DNA of 64,000 nt. Origin: Mesorhizobium tamadayense (lineage in GTDB: Bacteria > Pseudomonadota > Alphaproteobacteria > Rhizobiales > Rhizobiaceae). The stretch is taken from positions 22,728 through 86,727 of the forward strand of contig NZ_RQXT01000030.1 in NCBI RefSeq assembly GCF_003863365.1. Direction: 5' to 3'. The notes below the pieces were generated by a model, which saw nothing but the letters and a program-made list of their open reading frames with translations, ran no database searches and was not told the origin of the DNA. Position 1 is the first letter of the stretch. Each line of letters opens with the position of its first letter. The translations under genes and the position numbers were made by a program. Positions 26,969 through 36,342 of the stretch are shown one piece after another.

Positions 26969-27384
26969 TGTCTTTGATCCTCGATGCGTCCATCGCGGCG
27001 GCCTGGCTGCTGCCGGAAGAGCACAGTCAGGCCGCCGAGGCGCTGGTAGGGGGACTTGGCGGCGCTTGCCCCGTCCCATCCTTATTCTGGCACGAAATCC
27101 GCAGCATCCTGCTTGTCGCCCGGCGACGCGGGCGCATCGACGGCGGTGACGCGCTCGCCGCGCTCGGCCGGCTGCGGCGCCTGCCACTGGAAGATGCCGG
27201 TCCGGGCGCGGATGCCAGCGTCATGGCGCTCGCCGAGGCGCATGGGCTGAGCGCCTACGATGCAGTCTATCTGGCGCTGGCGCTGGAGCAGTCTCTGCCG
27301 CTCGCCACGCTGGACCGCAAGCTAGCCGCTGCCGCGCACGGCGAAGGCGTTGTCGTCCTGGGACCATTCGCCAATGACGGCTGA
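26968..27384 (+). CDS. vapC: PIN-domain toxin ribonuclease (VapC1)
   Basis: 138 residues. The acidic PIN residues are D6 (LILDASI), E43 (FWHEIRS), D98 (AYDAVYLAL) and D116 (LDRKL), so the Mg-dependent RNase site is complete. ATG 26968 overlaps the antitoxin stop and is preferred over the upstream in-frame TTG. Its last 11 bases overlap the start of the recombinase gene, an unusual arrangement for a TA operon. Confidence 0.92.
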   Translation: MSLILDASIAAAWLLPEEHSQAAEALVGGLGGACPVPSLFWHEIRSILLVARRRGRIDGGDALAALGRLRRLPLEDAGPGADASVMALAEAHGLSAYDAVYLALALEQSLPLATLDRKLAAAAHGEGVVVLGPFANDG

Positions 27385-28543
27385 ATTTGGCGATCTGGCA
27401 AACCGCGGCGTTGTTCAGCGCGCCGAAGCCCTTGACGCGCTGGATTCGGTGCTGCCCTTCGATCGCCGCGACTTTTTGGCCGAGCTCCTCACCGACGACG
27501 ATGTCGCCACACTTCGGCACCTCGCCAAGGAAGGCATCGGCGAGAATTCGCTGCGCGCGCTCGCCTCCGACCTCGGCTATCTGGAAGCCTGGTCGCTGGC
27601 CGCCACCGGACAGCCTCTCCCCTGGCCGGCGCCTGAGGCACTGCTGATCAAGTTCGTCGCCCACCACCTCTGGGACCCGGCCAGGCGCGAAACCGATCTG
27701 GCGCACGGCATGCCGCAAGACGTGGCAGTTGCGCTGAAGAAGCAAGGCCTGCTGCGCAGCGACGGTCCGCATGCGCCCTCGACGGTGCGCCGGCGGCTCT
27801 CTAGCTGGTCGACGCTGACGAAATGGCGGGGGCTCAAGGGAAGATTCAACGCGCCGGGGCTCCAGAGTGCCATCAAGCTCGCGTCTCGCGCCAGCGCCCG
27901 GCCGCGCGGCCGCAAGAGCCGCAAGGCAGTGACCGCCGATATTCTCGCCACCCTGCTGAAGGCCTGCGCGGGCGAAAAGCTGGTCGACGTCCGCGACCGC
28001 GCCCTGCTGCTCACCGCCTTTGCCTCCGGCGGCCGCCGCCGCAGCGAGGTCGCTGCCCTCCGTGCCGAGCAGCTCAGGGACGAAGATCCGGTACCCGTCG
28101 ACCCGAAGGATCCGGACAGCGAGAGACTGCCGTGCCTGTCGATCCACCTCGGTCGCACCAAGACGACCCAAGCCGATACCGACGCCTTCGTTCTGCTCAT
28201 CGGCCGACCGGTTTCGGCCTTGAAGGACTGGCTCGAGCAAGCCGGGATCACCGAAGGCGCAGTATTCCGCGGCATCGACCGCTGGGGCAATCTCGAAAGG
28301 CGGGCGCTGACCCCGCAGGCCGTCAACATGATCCTGAAGCGCCGCGCCGCCGCGGCCGGCCTCGATACGCAACTGTTTTCCGCGCACGGCCTGCGCGCCG
28401 GCTACCTCACCGAAACCGCCCGCCGTGGCATCCCCCTCGTCGAAGCCATGCAGCAGTCGCAGCACCGATCTGTCCAGCAGGCTTCGCGCTACTACAACGA
28501 CGCGGAACGGCAGTTGGGACGCGCGGCAAGGCTGATTGTCTGA
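27374..28543 (+). CDS. Tyrosine recombinase (site-specific integrase), copy 1
   Basis: 389 residues with all catalytic positions: R222 in GGRRRSE, HxxR at H338/R341 (HGLRAGY), H364 (QHRS) and nucleophile Y373 (SRYYND). The N-terminal half is an arm/core-binding domain with RDFLAELLTDDDVATLRHLA near 32. The start ATG 27374 lies inside vapC, so it is translationally coupled to the TA pair. It is a close paralogue of 33770-34942. No adjacent attachment repeat was recognised. Confidence 0.92.
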   Translation: MTAEFGDLANRGVVQRAEALDALDSVLPFDRRDFLAELLTDDDVATLRHLAKEGIGENSLRALASDLGYLEAWSLAATGQPLPWPAPEALLIKFVAHHLWDPARRETDLAHGMPQDVAVALKKQGLLRSDGPHAPSTVRRRLSSWSTLTKWRGLKGRFNAPGLQSAIKLASRASARPRGRKSRKAVTADILATLLKACAGEKLVDVRDRALLLTAFASGGRRRSEVAALRAEQLRDEDPVPVDPKDPDSERLPCLSIHLGRTKTTQADTDAFVLLIGRPVSALKDWLEQAGITEGAVFRGIDRWGNLERRALTPQAVNMILKRRAAAAGLDTQLFSAHGLRAGYLTETARRGIPLVEAMQQSQHRSVQQASRYYNDAERQLGRAARLIV

Positions 28544-28780
28544 CGCGTCCCCAGCCGTTCTGTCGGGAACACTGCTGCCCGCACAAAGACGGCCCTTGTT
28601 CACGGTAGCGGCTTGGCAGTAAGCGCCCACTCTTCCTGCTTCCAAAGGCCGATCAAGCCCAAGGGCCCGACGCCTCCTTCCGGCTCGGGATCTGTTTCTA
28701 TGGGACCGAGCGTCACCGTCCTGCTTCCTTGATCCCTTGCCTTCCCTTACAATCTCTTCCGGACACAGAGGAGTTCCGCC

Positions 28781-28981
28781 ATGAGCGAAGACGCCTTCAA
28801 CATGTCGATCCGCAAGTTCCTAAAGGAAGTCGGCGTCACCTCCCAGCGCAAGATCGAGGAGACGGTGCGCGAAGGGCAAATCGGCGGCGAGAAGAAGAAG
28901 AAGTTGAACGTCCGCATGACGCTGACGGCGGAAGGCACCGGCCTCAACCACGTGGTGGACGGCGAGATCGAACTTCCATAA
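28781..28981 (+). CDS. DUF6494-family small protein
   Basis: 66 residues with a GAGGAG ribosome site. It reads MSEDAFNMSIRKFLKEVGVT, then QRKIEETVREGQIGGEKKKK and VRMTLTAEGTGLNHVVDGEI, the whole-length pattern of DUF6494. It is soluble, short and highly conserved. Function unknown. The 28544-28780 gap before it carries no gene. Confidence 0.85.
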   Translation: MSEDAFNMSIRKFLKEVGVTSQRKIEETVREGQIGGEKKKKLNVRMTLTAEGTGLNHVVDGEIELP

Positions 28982-29318
28982 GCCAGGCGAAACGTCCGAC
29001 GCGGCCGAAAGCGTCGAGACGGATTAGCAGTGACGCCAGCAAAGACGGGTTCACCCGCTTGGCATCGCCACCGGCTGGCACTGTATGGGCCGGCGCGCCT
29101 TCTTTCCAGAGCGTCCAGCCGCGGCCGGGCCGCTCGATCAACTCGTGGCCTTGCAGACGCGTGCGGTGCATGAGCTATGTTGGAAGTTGCGGCTGGAGCT
29201 TATTCTTCGAGCATCGGCAGATTGCAAACTTGCAACTGATTGCGCTGCTAATGCTCAGAACCATTGTGAGCTTTTCCCTCGCCCGTGGCCCTGCGCCCGA
29301 TTGTCAGAAAGATTTTGG
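28982..29318. other. Intergenic region between converging genes
   Basis: It lies between DUF6494 (plus) and the glycosyltransferase (minus). I see no gene, hairpin with a T-run, or repeat that can be supported. Confidence 0.4.
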
Positions 29319-31319
29319 CTATGCGCGTTGATAGGCCGGCCCGAACGTCCGTGAGAACAGGCCGGCGGCCACGGTCCGCCGTCGAAGCTCCTCGATATCC
29401 TGCGAGTAGTCGCCGGTGTAGAGCTTAATGATCATCTGGTCGCGCGCCGCTCCAGTCAGATCGTAATGGAGATGGCCATATTTGAGCGCGCCGGTATCCC
29501 GGCGCCTCCCCTGTGTGCGCCTGGTGACGACCCTGAGTTCCGCTTCGAAGGGCTCGACGCCGTGCAGCGTTACTTCGACGACCTTGCCGGTCTCGACGTC
29601 GGTTCCGATGGGGATTTCGACCACGGCTTTGCCGAGCGTCAGGCTGACAGCCCGCCCGGCGATGCCGCCGAACCGCGCCGGCTCATCCGCACGGAGGCTC
29701 TCGGAGGCGGGATTCGTCTTCTCGAAACAGATCAGCGCCGCAATCATGAGCACCACAACATTCACCAGTGCCCAATAGATTGCGACTGGCGAGAATTCCC
29801 CCGGAGGAATGCGCGCCCATTCCGGAATGATGTTGATCACAAGTCCGAGCGCAGTGGCCGCGATCAATATTGCCAGGCAGGCAAAGGTGTAGCCGTCGAA
29901 TTTGTTGTCGACATTCGAGCTTCCCTTGGGTGTCACCCGAAACGGCCGCCCAAATGGCCGGATCAGGCTCGAAATCACAGTCGGCAGCATCCGGAAGGTG
30001 GAGAAGGCGCCGACAGCGCTCGAAACCACCGGCAGATAGCGTGTCGGCGTGATCCAGTGCATCAGCAGGAAATAGGCGACGAGAACAGGCAGCTGGTGGC
30101 TGACCAAATCGGCTACTTCCGTGAAGAAGAGCGGAGGATACCCCGTCCAGAAATACACTGCAGGGACGATGAGGATCGCCAAGCGCACGAAATACTGCAC
30201 GAGCCAGCTCACGGGCAGGAACATGATGCGCTGGAACAGGCTGAGACCCGGACCGCGAAGGGGTCCGTTGTGCACGAAAAGCGTCTGGATGCCGCCCTGG
30301 CACCAGCGTTGCCGCTGCACGAAATAGCCCTTCAGGTTTTCCGCGGCGAGCCCGATGGAAAGCCGCTCGTTGAGGTATCGCGTCTTGTATCCCCTGTTCA
30401 GCATCGTCAGGGTCGTCAGCAGATCCTCGGTGATCGACTCCGTCGGAAAGCCGCCGATTGCCTCCAGTGCCGCGCGACGCGTGATCGAGCACGAACCACA
30501 ACAGAAGCTTATGTCCCAGGCATCCCTGCTGGCCGCCATCTCGTCGAAAAAAAGGCGCTGTTCATCAGGCCAGGACCGCTCCAGTCCGAGATTGATCTGG
30601 ACGGGATCCCTGTTGAAGAAATGTTGCGGCGTCTGCACGATGCCGATGCCGGGATCGGTGAAGAAAGGCAGTGTGCGTCGAAGAAAGTTCCGGTGTGCCA
30701 CGAAATCCGCGTCGAACACCGCAATGAACTCGCCATCGCTCACCGTAAGCCCGTTGTTCATGTTACCGGCCTTGGCGTGGGCATTATCCGGTCGGGTAAC
30801 GTGGATTGCGCCCTTTTCTTCGCAGAACCGCCGAAGCCAATCCCGGCGCTGGTCGTCTAGCACGTATACCTTCAGCTTTTCCCCGGGATAGTGGAGGCCG
30901 AGCGCACCAATGATGGTTCGCTCGAGCACGTCCAACGGTTCGTTGTAGGTCGGGATGAAGACGTCGACTGTCGGAAGCTCTTGCCGAGGCCGGCGGAAGA
31001 AATCGCTTGCGAGCGCATCCGCTTGGGCGCTGCGGTCGACATACCGGCTCATGATGATGAGGAAGAGCGTTATGTCGAAGAATGCGAGCAGTTCGATGCC
31101 ATAGAGAAACCACACCCAGTAGAAATCGAGGCCATCACCGGGATAGGGCAGCACGGTATCGGTGAGACGCCACCACAGATAGCGGACAGCGACCGCGAAA
31201 ACGATTGCGCAGGTGACGGTGCGCGTCCAGGTCTGGTACCGCGACCAGCCTTGGACGAAGATGAGGAAGAAAGCCGCGACCAGAAAGGTCGGGGCCAGCA
31301 CTACCAGATACTGAACCAT
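29319..31319 (-). CDS. bgsA: Cellulose-synthase-like beta-glucan synthase (BgsA-like, GT2)
   Basis: 666 residues from ATG 31319; a GTG at 31334 is also possible. Membrane segments flank a processive GT2 domain: DDQR at 155-158, DAD at 203-205, TED at 297-299 and QRQRW at 335-339, i.e. D,D,D,QxxRW. A C-terminal region resembles the BcsA beta-barrel (VSLTLGKAVVEIPIGTDVET) but lacks a clear RxxxR PilZ signature. This is the pattern of the rhizobial mixed-linkage glucan synthase BgsA, which is c-di-GMP dependent. Its partner gene overlaps upstream. Cellulose or another glucan remains possible. Confidence 0.75.
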   Translation of the reverse strand: MVQYLVVLAPTFLVAAFFLIFVQGWSRYQTWTRTVTCAIVFAVAVRYLWWRLTDTVLPYPGDGLDFYWVWFLYGIELLAFFDITLFLIIMSRYVDRSAQADALASDFFRRPRQELPTVDVFIPTYNEPLDVLERTIIGALGLHYPGEKLKVYVLDDQRRDWLRRFCEEKGAIHVTRPDNAHAKAGNMNNGLTVSDGEFIAVFDADFVAHRNFLRRTLPFFTDPGIGIVQTPQHFFNRDPVQINLGLERSWPDEQRLFFDEMAASRDAWDISFCCGSCSITRRAALEAIGGFPTESITEDLLTTLTMLNRGYKTRYLNERLSIGLAAENLKGYFVQRQRWCQGGIQTLFVHNGPLRGPGLSLFQRIMFLPVSWLVQYFVRLAILIVPAVYFWTGYPPLFFTEVADLVSHQLPVLVAYFLLMHWITPTRYLPVVSSAVGAFSTFRMLPTVISSLIRPFGRPFRVTPKGSSNVDNKFDGYTFACLAILIAATALGLVINIIPEWARIPPGEFSPVAIYWALVNVVVLMIAALICFEKTNPASESLRADEPARFGGIAGRAVSLTLGKAVVEIPIGTDVETGKVVEVTLHGVEPFEAELRVVTRRTQGRRRDTGALKYGHLHYDLTGAARDQMIIKLYTGDYSQDIEELRRRTVAAGLFSRTFGPAYQRA

Positions 31320-32530
31320 AGCCTCGTCAGCCACTGGGCCATTGTGAAGCTGCGCGTGTGGAAGCGGACCTGGACCGACCGCCCGACATGGCAGAAATTG
31401 CTGTAGTCGGTATTGAGAGACGAGTTTGCGAGCGCCACCCTGATCCGGGCGTTGCGCCCTCTGCCGCTTGGAGGCATCGCCGCGAGTGTCGGCTCCTCTA
31501 CCACCGCGGAATTGCCACGAACCGAAATGACCTCACCGTCAATGACATTATCAGTCCCGAGGATGCGGACCTCCGCGGCGCGGCGCGGATAGATCTGGTC
31601 GAAATCGACTTCGGGAACCAGAATATCCACGAAGAGGTCGCGGCAGTCGAGCACGCGCAGCAGTTCGTTTCCGGCGACGACGTTGGCTCCCGCAACGACG
31701 TTGTTACGCCAGATTACGCCGTTGAAGGGCATTGTCATGACCGCGCGTTCGAGACTGTCGACCCGTCGCGCCTCCTCTGCCAGCTGGTTAGAAATCTGTC
31801 CCAGGCGGGTGCGGCTTTCTGCGGCACGCGCATCGAGATCGGCGATCTGGATCGCCAACTCGTCCTGCCGCTGGTGCGAGTAAGGAACGTCGTTTTGCCC
31901 GTCCTCGAGAAAAACGCCTTGCCGCATCGCCTCCAACTGCCGCTCCAGCCGTTTCAGGGTCAGATTTTCGACTTCGACCTCCGCCGAGGCCCCGATCTCT
32001 GTCGCTTCCGCCTCGTCGACACTGCTCTGCGAAACGACGCCCCTCGCCATCAGCGTGGAATTGCGCCGGAGTTCCGCCGCACTCGCCGATCGTCGGGCAG
32101 CCAGCATCGTGATGCGTTGACGTGAAATCGCAATCTGCTGTTCGATGCTGTTGATCATCGCCTTGCTATAGGCATCGAAGCGTCGGCCCAATCTGGCACG
32201 CAGCGCCTCCAACTCGCTGCGCTGATTTTCGAGCGCCCGCACCCGGTTCCGCGTGGTCTCCAGTTCCGCGACCAGCGATGTTTCCACGGCGCGATTCACC
32301 CGCTCGTTGCGGATGGTCAGCAGTGCTGCATCTTCCCGCAGGTGCGTGCCGGTTTTTGGCGGCGTCTGCAGCACGGTGCCCTCAATCGGGGCCGAGATCT
32401 CGGCGAAACGCGCATTGATGGTGCCGTCGAGGCTGGTGTAGCCCGTGAGTCCAGGCAAGAGAGCAAGAACTGCGGCGGCCAGCAGCATGACTCCTACCGC
32501 AATTCGGACAAAGCGTTTGTTCCAGAACAT
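31301..32530 (-). CDS. bgsB: HlyD-like membrane-fusion protein (BgsB-like)
   Basis: 409 residues. One N-terminal membrane helix (VGVMLLAAAVLALLPGLTG) is followed by a lipoyl half (FAEISAPIEGTVLQTPPKTG), a long coiled coil from about 75 to 255 rich in E, R, Q and A, the second lipoyl half (MTMPFNGVIWRNNVVAGANV) and a beta-barrel. No outer-membrane or ABC partner is nearby. Co-transcription with the glucan synthase suggests it guides the polymer through the periplasm, as proposed for BgsB. The overlap with the synthase gene is 19 bases. Confidence 0.75.
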   Translation of the reverse strand: MFWNKRFVRIAVGVMLLAAAVLALLPGLTGYTSLDGTINARFAEISAPIEGTVLQTPPKTGTHLREDAALLTIRNERVNRAVETSLVAELETTRNRVRALENQRSELEALRARLGRRFDAYSKAMINSIEQQIAISRQRITMLAARRSASAAELRRNSTLMARGVVSQSSVDEAEATEIGASAEVEVENLTLKRLERQLEAMRQGVFLEDGQNDVPYSHQRQDELAIQIADLDARAAESRTRLGQISNQLAEEARRVDSLERAVMTMPFNGVIWRNNVVAGANVVAGNELLRVLDCRDLFVDILVPEVDFDQIYPRRAAEVRILGTDNVIDGEVISVRGNSAVVEEPTLAAMPPSGRGRNARIRVALANSSLNTDYSNFCHVGRSVQVRFHTRSFTMAQWLTRLWFSIW

Positions 32531-32867
32531 GGGCGCCTACAAAGCGATTTACCATCGTTGTTGGTGACGGCACCCCACGCCCGATCGCTACCTTAGCGCG
32601 CGACCGTTAACAATAACACACCCGTTCATTGAGGGATCAGGGAGGGTTGGCCTATGCAGATGACCCTTTTCGATGCGCCCTTGCGGACATCAGAGCGGTG
32701 TTGTTTCCGGACCACCTTCGGGAGTGGTTACGATCTGTGAGGTTGGAGCGGCAACCTCGACGTTTCGAGTGCTCAACGGTGCTGGCGGCCGGCGCCACTG
32801 GCAGGTGGGGTGACAAGGCGCGGATCGTTACGGTGGAACAAGAGACCCCCCGCGCCCTTAGAGCGGT
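32531..32867. other. Region upstream of the glucan synthase operon; no intact gene
   Basis: It holds the probable bgsB-like promoter. A 28-codon frame starts at 32654 (MQMTLFDAPLRTSERCC) but is not recognisable. The right end runs into the frameshifted tail of the PemK-like toxin gene. Confidence 0.35.
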
Positions 32868-33434
32868 TCACGGCTTGATGGAATCGAAGGGGATTCGGCG
32901 CAAAGCACGGCCGCGAAGGTCGCAGAAACCCGCCTGGAAGACGCGCTTGATGGAGACTGCCCCTGCCCTGATGCCGCCCGGCATGCCGCAGCGCCAGCCG
33001 ACGTCACGCCGTGCGCGACGTGCTGGTATGCGCTTGGCCTGTCGCGATGGCGACAAACCGGCGCTTGACCGCGGCAAAAACGCCGGCGGCAGCGGCCCGT
33101 AATAACCGCTCTCCGTCTCCACCGGCCGGATGTCGGGCCCCGGCCAGGCGAACCGGTTGCTTTCAGTCAAAACGATCCACGACCGCTCACCGTCAAGCCG
33201 CAAGCGCAGCTTGACCGCAGCCGGGATCTCGATGGCATCAGCGGGATCGGACGGCGGCGTATGGGTGATCGGCAGGACCCGGACGACCGGCGAGCCGTCC
33301 TCCTGCATGGCGACCAGCGCCAGCACCAGGCAAGGCCGGTCCTTGTCGCCTTCTTCGCGACCCTCGCGGTGTTGCCAATGCCAGAGATAGGAATAGCGGA
33401 AGACGTGGCCGATCTTAATTTCAGCCGGCAGCAT
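32868..33434 (-). pseudogene. PemK/MazF-like toxin with C-terminal frameshift
   Basis: 188 residues. The N-terminal part is a PemK-like beta-barrel: VFRYSYLWHWQHREGREEGD, KDRPCLVLALVAMQED, VVRVLPITHTPPSDPADAIE, RSWIVLTESNRFAWPGPDIR. After SGYYGPLPPAF the frame becomes low-complexity Arg/Pro. Shifting one base near 33075-33090 (TTTTT run) gives VFAAVKRRFVAIATGQAHTS and a stop, the likely original C-terminus at about 33007. The toxin may be inactive or altered. It is 8 bases after its antitoxin. Confidence 0.65.
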
Positions 33435-33442
33435 TTTTGCCG

Positions 33443-33706
33443 TCAGGCTATTTGCGCCGGGGAGCTCGTCGTTGAGATGGTCAAATCCATTTCAGAAACT
33501 TCAACCGCAGCGATCTCGTCGGCGCTGAGTTCTGTTGTCAGCTCGACCCGGCGGTCGCGCTTCGACAGCCGGACAAAATCCTCGTAGGCCAGCAGCACGG
33601 TGCGCGGGCGGCCGTTCTTGGTGATGATGACCGGGTCGCGGACCGCGGCATCCTGATAGGCCCCAAAATTTTTCGAGACGGCGGCGGCGGTGACGGTGGT
33701 GGTCAT
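33443..33706 (-). CDS. Phd/YefM-family antitoxin
   Basis: 87 residues from ATG 33706: TAAAVSKNFGAYQDAAVRDP, VIITKNGRPRTVLLAYEDFV, then an acidic tail. The fold is Phd/YefM with the usual N-terminal DNA-binding half. It is divergent from the second recombinase gene with 63 bases between start codons, so one operator could control both. The frame is open far upstream inside the recombinase, but only this part is protein-like. Confidence 0.85.
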   Translation of the reverse strand: MTTTVTAAAVSKNFGAYQDAAVRDPVIITKNGRPRTVLLAYEDFVRLSKRDRRVELTTELSADEIAAVEVSEMDLTISTTSSPAQIA

Positions 33707-33769
33707 CGGCGATACGGGCTTTCCGGGCGTTCCGCAAGTTTCGGACGCCAGCCAGATGGAAACGAGCCA

Positions 33770-34942
33770 GTGACAGGGCAGCTTGCCAAGATCAAGAATG
33801 CCGAAATCGTCGCGCGACGGGCCGAAGCCCTCGACGCGCTCGATTCCGTGCTGCCGTTCGACCGCCGCGATTTTCTGGCCGGGGTTCTGACCGACGACGA
33901 CGTCGCAACGCTGCGCCATCTGGCCAAGGAAGGCATTGGCGCAAACTCTCTGCGGGCACTCGCCTCCGACCTCGGTTATCTCGAGGCGCGGTCGCTGGCC
34001 GCGACAGGTTTCTCTCTCCCCTGGCCGGCGCCGCAGGCGCTGCTGATCAAATTCGTCGCGCACCACCTGTGGGACTTTGCGAAACGCGAAACCGATCCGG
34101 CGCACGGCATGCCGGCCGACGTCGCGGCGACGCTGAAATCGCAAGGGCTATTGCGCAGCGATGGGCCGCACGCGCCCGCCACAGTGCGCCGGCGGCTGTC
34201 GAGTTGGTCCACCTTGACCAAGTGGCGCGGACTTATCGGAAAATTCAATGCGCCGGGCCTGCAGAGCGCTATGAAACTGGCGGTGCGCGCCAGCGCCCGT
34301 CCGCGCGGCCGCAAGAGCAAAAGGGCGGTGACCGCTGATGTTTTGACTGCGCTCCTAAAAGCCTGCGCCGGCGATCGCCTCGTAGACGTGCGCGACCGCG
34401 CCCTTCTCATCACCGCTTTTGCCTCCGGCGGCCGCCGCCGCAGCGAGATTGCTTCGCTCAGGATCGAGCAGATCATCGAAGAAGACCCGGTGCCGGCCGA
34501 TCCCAAAGCTCCCGACGGCGACAAACTCCCGTGCCGGTCGATCCGGCTCGGCCGGACAAAAACGACGCAGGCCGACAGCGACGCCTTCGTGCTGCTGGTC
34601 GGCCAGCCGGTGCTGGCCTTGAAAGATTGGCTCGAGCGGGCAGCGATCACGGAAGGCGCCGTCTTTCGTGGCATCGAACGCTGGGGCAATCTCGAAAAAC
34701 GCGCCCTGACGCCGCAGGCGGTCAATCTGATCCTCAAGCGCCGCGTCGCCGAGGCCGGCCTCGATCCGGCGGCGTTTTCCGCCCACGGCCTGCGCTCCGG
34801 CTATCTCACCGAAACCGCGCGCCGCGGCATTCCGCTGCCCGAAGCCATGCAGCAGTCACAGCATCGCTCGGTGCAGCAGGCGTCGAACTACTACAATGAT
34901 GCCGAGCGGACGCTCGGGCGGGCGGCGAGGGTGATCATATAG
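33770..34942 (+). CDS. Tyrosine recombinase (site-specific integrase), copy 2
   Basis: 390 residues from a GTG at 33770. Catalytic set complete: R223, H339, R342, and Y374 in SNYYND. It aligns with copy 1 (27374-28543) over the full length with one residue offset; most differences are conservative. It is divergent from a Phd/PemK TA pair, whereas copy 1 overlaps vapBC. The two copies are diverged, so they are not a recent duplication. Confidence 0.9.
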   Translation: MTGQLAKIKNAEIVARRAEALDALDSVLPFDRRDFLAGVLTDDDVATLRHLAKEGIGANSLRALASDLGYLEARSLAATGFSLPWPAPQALLIKFVAHHLWDFAKRETDPAHGMPADVAATLKSQGLLRSDGPHAPATVRRRLSSWSTLTKWRGLIGKFNAPGLQSAMKLAVRASARPRGRKSKRAVTADVLTALLKACAGDRLVDVRDRALLITAFASGGRRRSEIASLRIEQIIEEDPVPADPKAPDGDKLPCRSIRLGRTKTTQADSDAFVLLVGQPVLALKDWLERAAITEGAVFRGIERWGNLEKRALTPQAVNLILKRRVAEAGLDPAAFSAHGLRSGYLTETARRGIPLPEAMQQSQHRSVQQASNYYNDAERTLGRAARVII

Positions 34943-35024
34943 ATGCGGAGCATGATTTGATGTCGATGGCGACGCCAGCCCGACACGTCGATCGCACGAG
35001 GGATTGACCGAGATGCCATTTCGC

Positions 35025-35429
35025 TCAGGTATTCGGTGTGATCAGTTTCAATGTTGGAAAATAGGTGCGGTAGCGGCCAACATCGCGAGTGAGCAGCGGC
35101 AGCCCGTTGACGGCGGCATGGGCTCCGATGAAGAAGTCGGGCAGCACGCCGGTGCGCGATCCGTCCGCCTTGCGGTACTGCTTAAATACCTTTCCAGCCA
35201 GAAATAGGGCAGCTCGTGGCATCGGAGCGATTTCGAGACCGGCTTCGTCAAGAAACGCGTCGAGATCCTCGATGCGGTCATATCGTACGGCAAGCTCGGC
35301 ATAGACTGCGTCGTTGATCGATAACGGCCCATTGAGGCTTGCCGCCTCAAGCTGAGCGATCGACCAATCCGCCCACTTCGGATCGTCAGTTACGAGGTCG
35401 AGCAGAACGTTAGTGTCGACGAGCGTCAC
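35025..35429 (-). CDS. vapC: PIN-domain toxin ribonuclease (VapC2)
   Basis: 134 residues. D5 (LVDTNVLL), E45 (YAELAVRYD), D98 (LPDFFIGAHA) and D116 (TRDVGRY) form the PIN active site. It overlaps the antitoxin stop by 4 bases. It is unrelated in detail to VapC1, so it belongs to another PIN subgroup. Confidence 0.92.
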   Translation of the reverse strand: MTLVDTNVLLDLVTDDPKWADWSIAQLEAASLNGPLSINDAVYAELAVRYDRIEDLDAFLDEAGLEIAPMPRAALFLAGKVFKQYRKADGSRTGVLPDFFIGAHAAVNGLPLLTRDVGRYRTYFPTLKLITPNT

Positions 35430-35659
35430 GCTTCGCCGCGCGTCAGTGCCATGATCGCGTCGGTATCGAGCCCCTTGCCGGCATGGCCACGCAGCTTCGC
35501 AAATCGGCTCACGGGCTGCTTCTCGTCAGTGCGTGCAATTACCACGCTACCATCGGCGGCGCGGCGAAAATCGACCGTACTGCCCGGAACGATTCCGAGA
35601 AGATCGCGGACCGGCTTTGGGATGGTCACCTGTCCCTTGGCCGTGACTGTAGTCGTCAT
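35426..35659 (-). CDS. vapB: AbrB/MazE-type antitoxin (VapB2)
   Basis: 77 residues with a swapped-hairpin AbrB fold: VTAKGQVTIPKPVRDLLGIV, PGSTVDFRRAADGSVVIAR. The C-terminal tail should bind VapC2. An inverted repeat lies just upstream of the start and is the likely operator. Confidence 0.92.
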   Translation of the reverse strand: MTTTVTAKGQVTIPKPVRDLLGIVPGSTVDFRRAADGSVVIARTDEKQPVSRFAKLRGHAGKGLDTDAIMALTRGEA

Positions 35660-35670
35660 GTTCCCACCTC

Positions 35671-35700
35671 GGTAATACCAGTTTTCCAGTAGGTATTACT
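35671..35700. promoter_or_regulatory. Candidate VapB2 operator (inverted repeat)
   Basis: GGTAATACC and GGTATTACT are inverted arms separated by 12 bases. They lie 12-41 bases upstream of the vapB2 start codon, where TA complexes usually bind for autoregulation. Eight of nine arm pairs match. Confidence 0.6.
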
Positions 35701-36342
35701 CGACAGGTCAAATTTCAATCCCCGGGTGGTCGAATTTCACCAAACGACGCGTGAGACGCCGGCACCCCTTCCTTGCTCACATATTGCATTTTTGGAAACC
35801 AGAATCGGCCCCTGCTCTCTCCCCGCCCGATCGCGGCGCCTCATCGGCTATGGGCGTTTCCTCAATGATCAGCTCAACGGCGCCCAGATCGACGCGCTAA
35901 AGGCCGCCGGCAGGATGAAGGCCGCCAAGGCGCGTGGCCGGCTGGGTCGGCAATCTGGGACTGCGCGAGCGGCGTCCCGATGGGCTCCGGGCAATGGCGG
36001 CGGCGCGCTAGCGCGCTTACCTCGGCGACCTCATCACCTCGGCGCAGACCTGACTGCCGACCGCGCGCCCGTTGAACAACCCTTAATTTTGCATGTGTTT
36101 TACTAGGGCAAAATGAAAATGCCTCAGAGCAAAGGACCCTCGCGCTGGAAGAGACAGGAATTTCAGAAATTGCTATCACCCTGGTCGTGCAACATTGACC
36201 GCCACACGCGGCTCGATCATTTCAGTAAGGCAGAGCCGCCGCGAGCTGATTGGAAGGGGCGATGAGCGGTCTACACGGAATGGGACGATAGGGTACCGGA
36301 AGGCCCTGGTCTCTGAAACACTTCAATCGAAAGAGCACCGGA
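35701..36342. other. Stretch without a supportable gene
   Basis: It lies between vapB2 (minus) and the GGDEF-EAL gene (plus). A plus-strand fragment near 35845-36000 reads LIGYGRFLNDQLNGAQIDAL KAAGRM, possibly the remains of a small protein, but has no family match I know. No hairpin or repeat was found. Confidence 0.35.

Noticed and set aside
27221..28645. Minus-strand frame of 474 codons opposite recombinase copy 1
   Set aside because: Antisense of a gene with all catalytic residues; composition is low-complexity Arg/Ala/Gly.
29466..30860. Long plus-strand frame of 464 codons opposite the glucan synthase gene
   Set aside because: It is antisense to a gene with complete GT2 motifs and has no protein-like features; a typical high-GC shadow.
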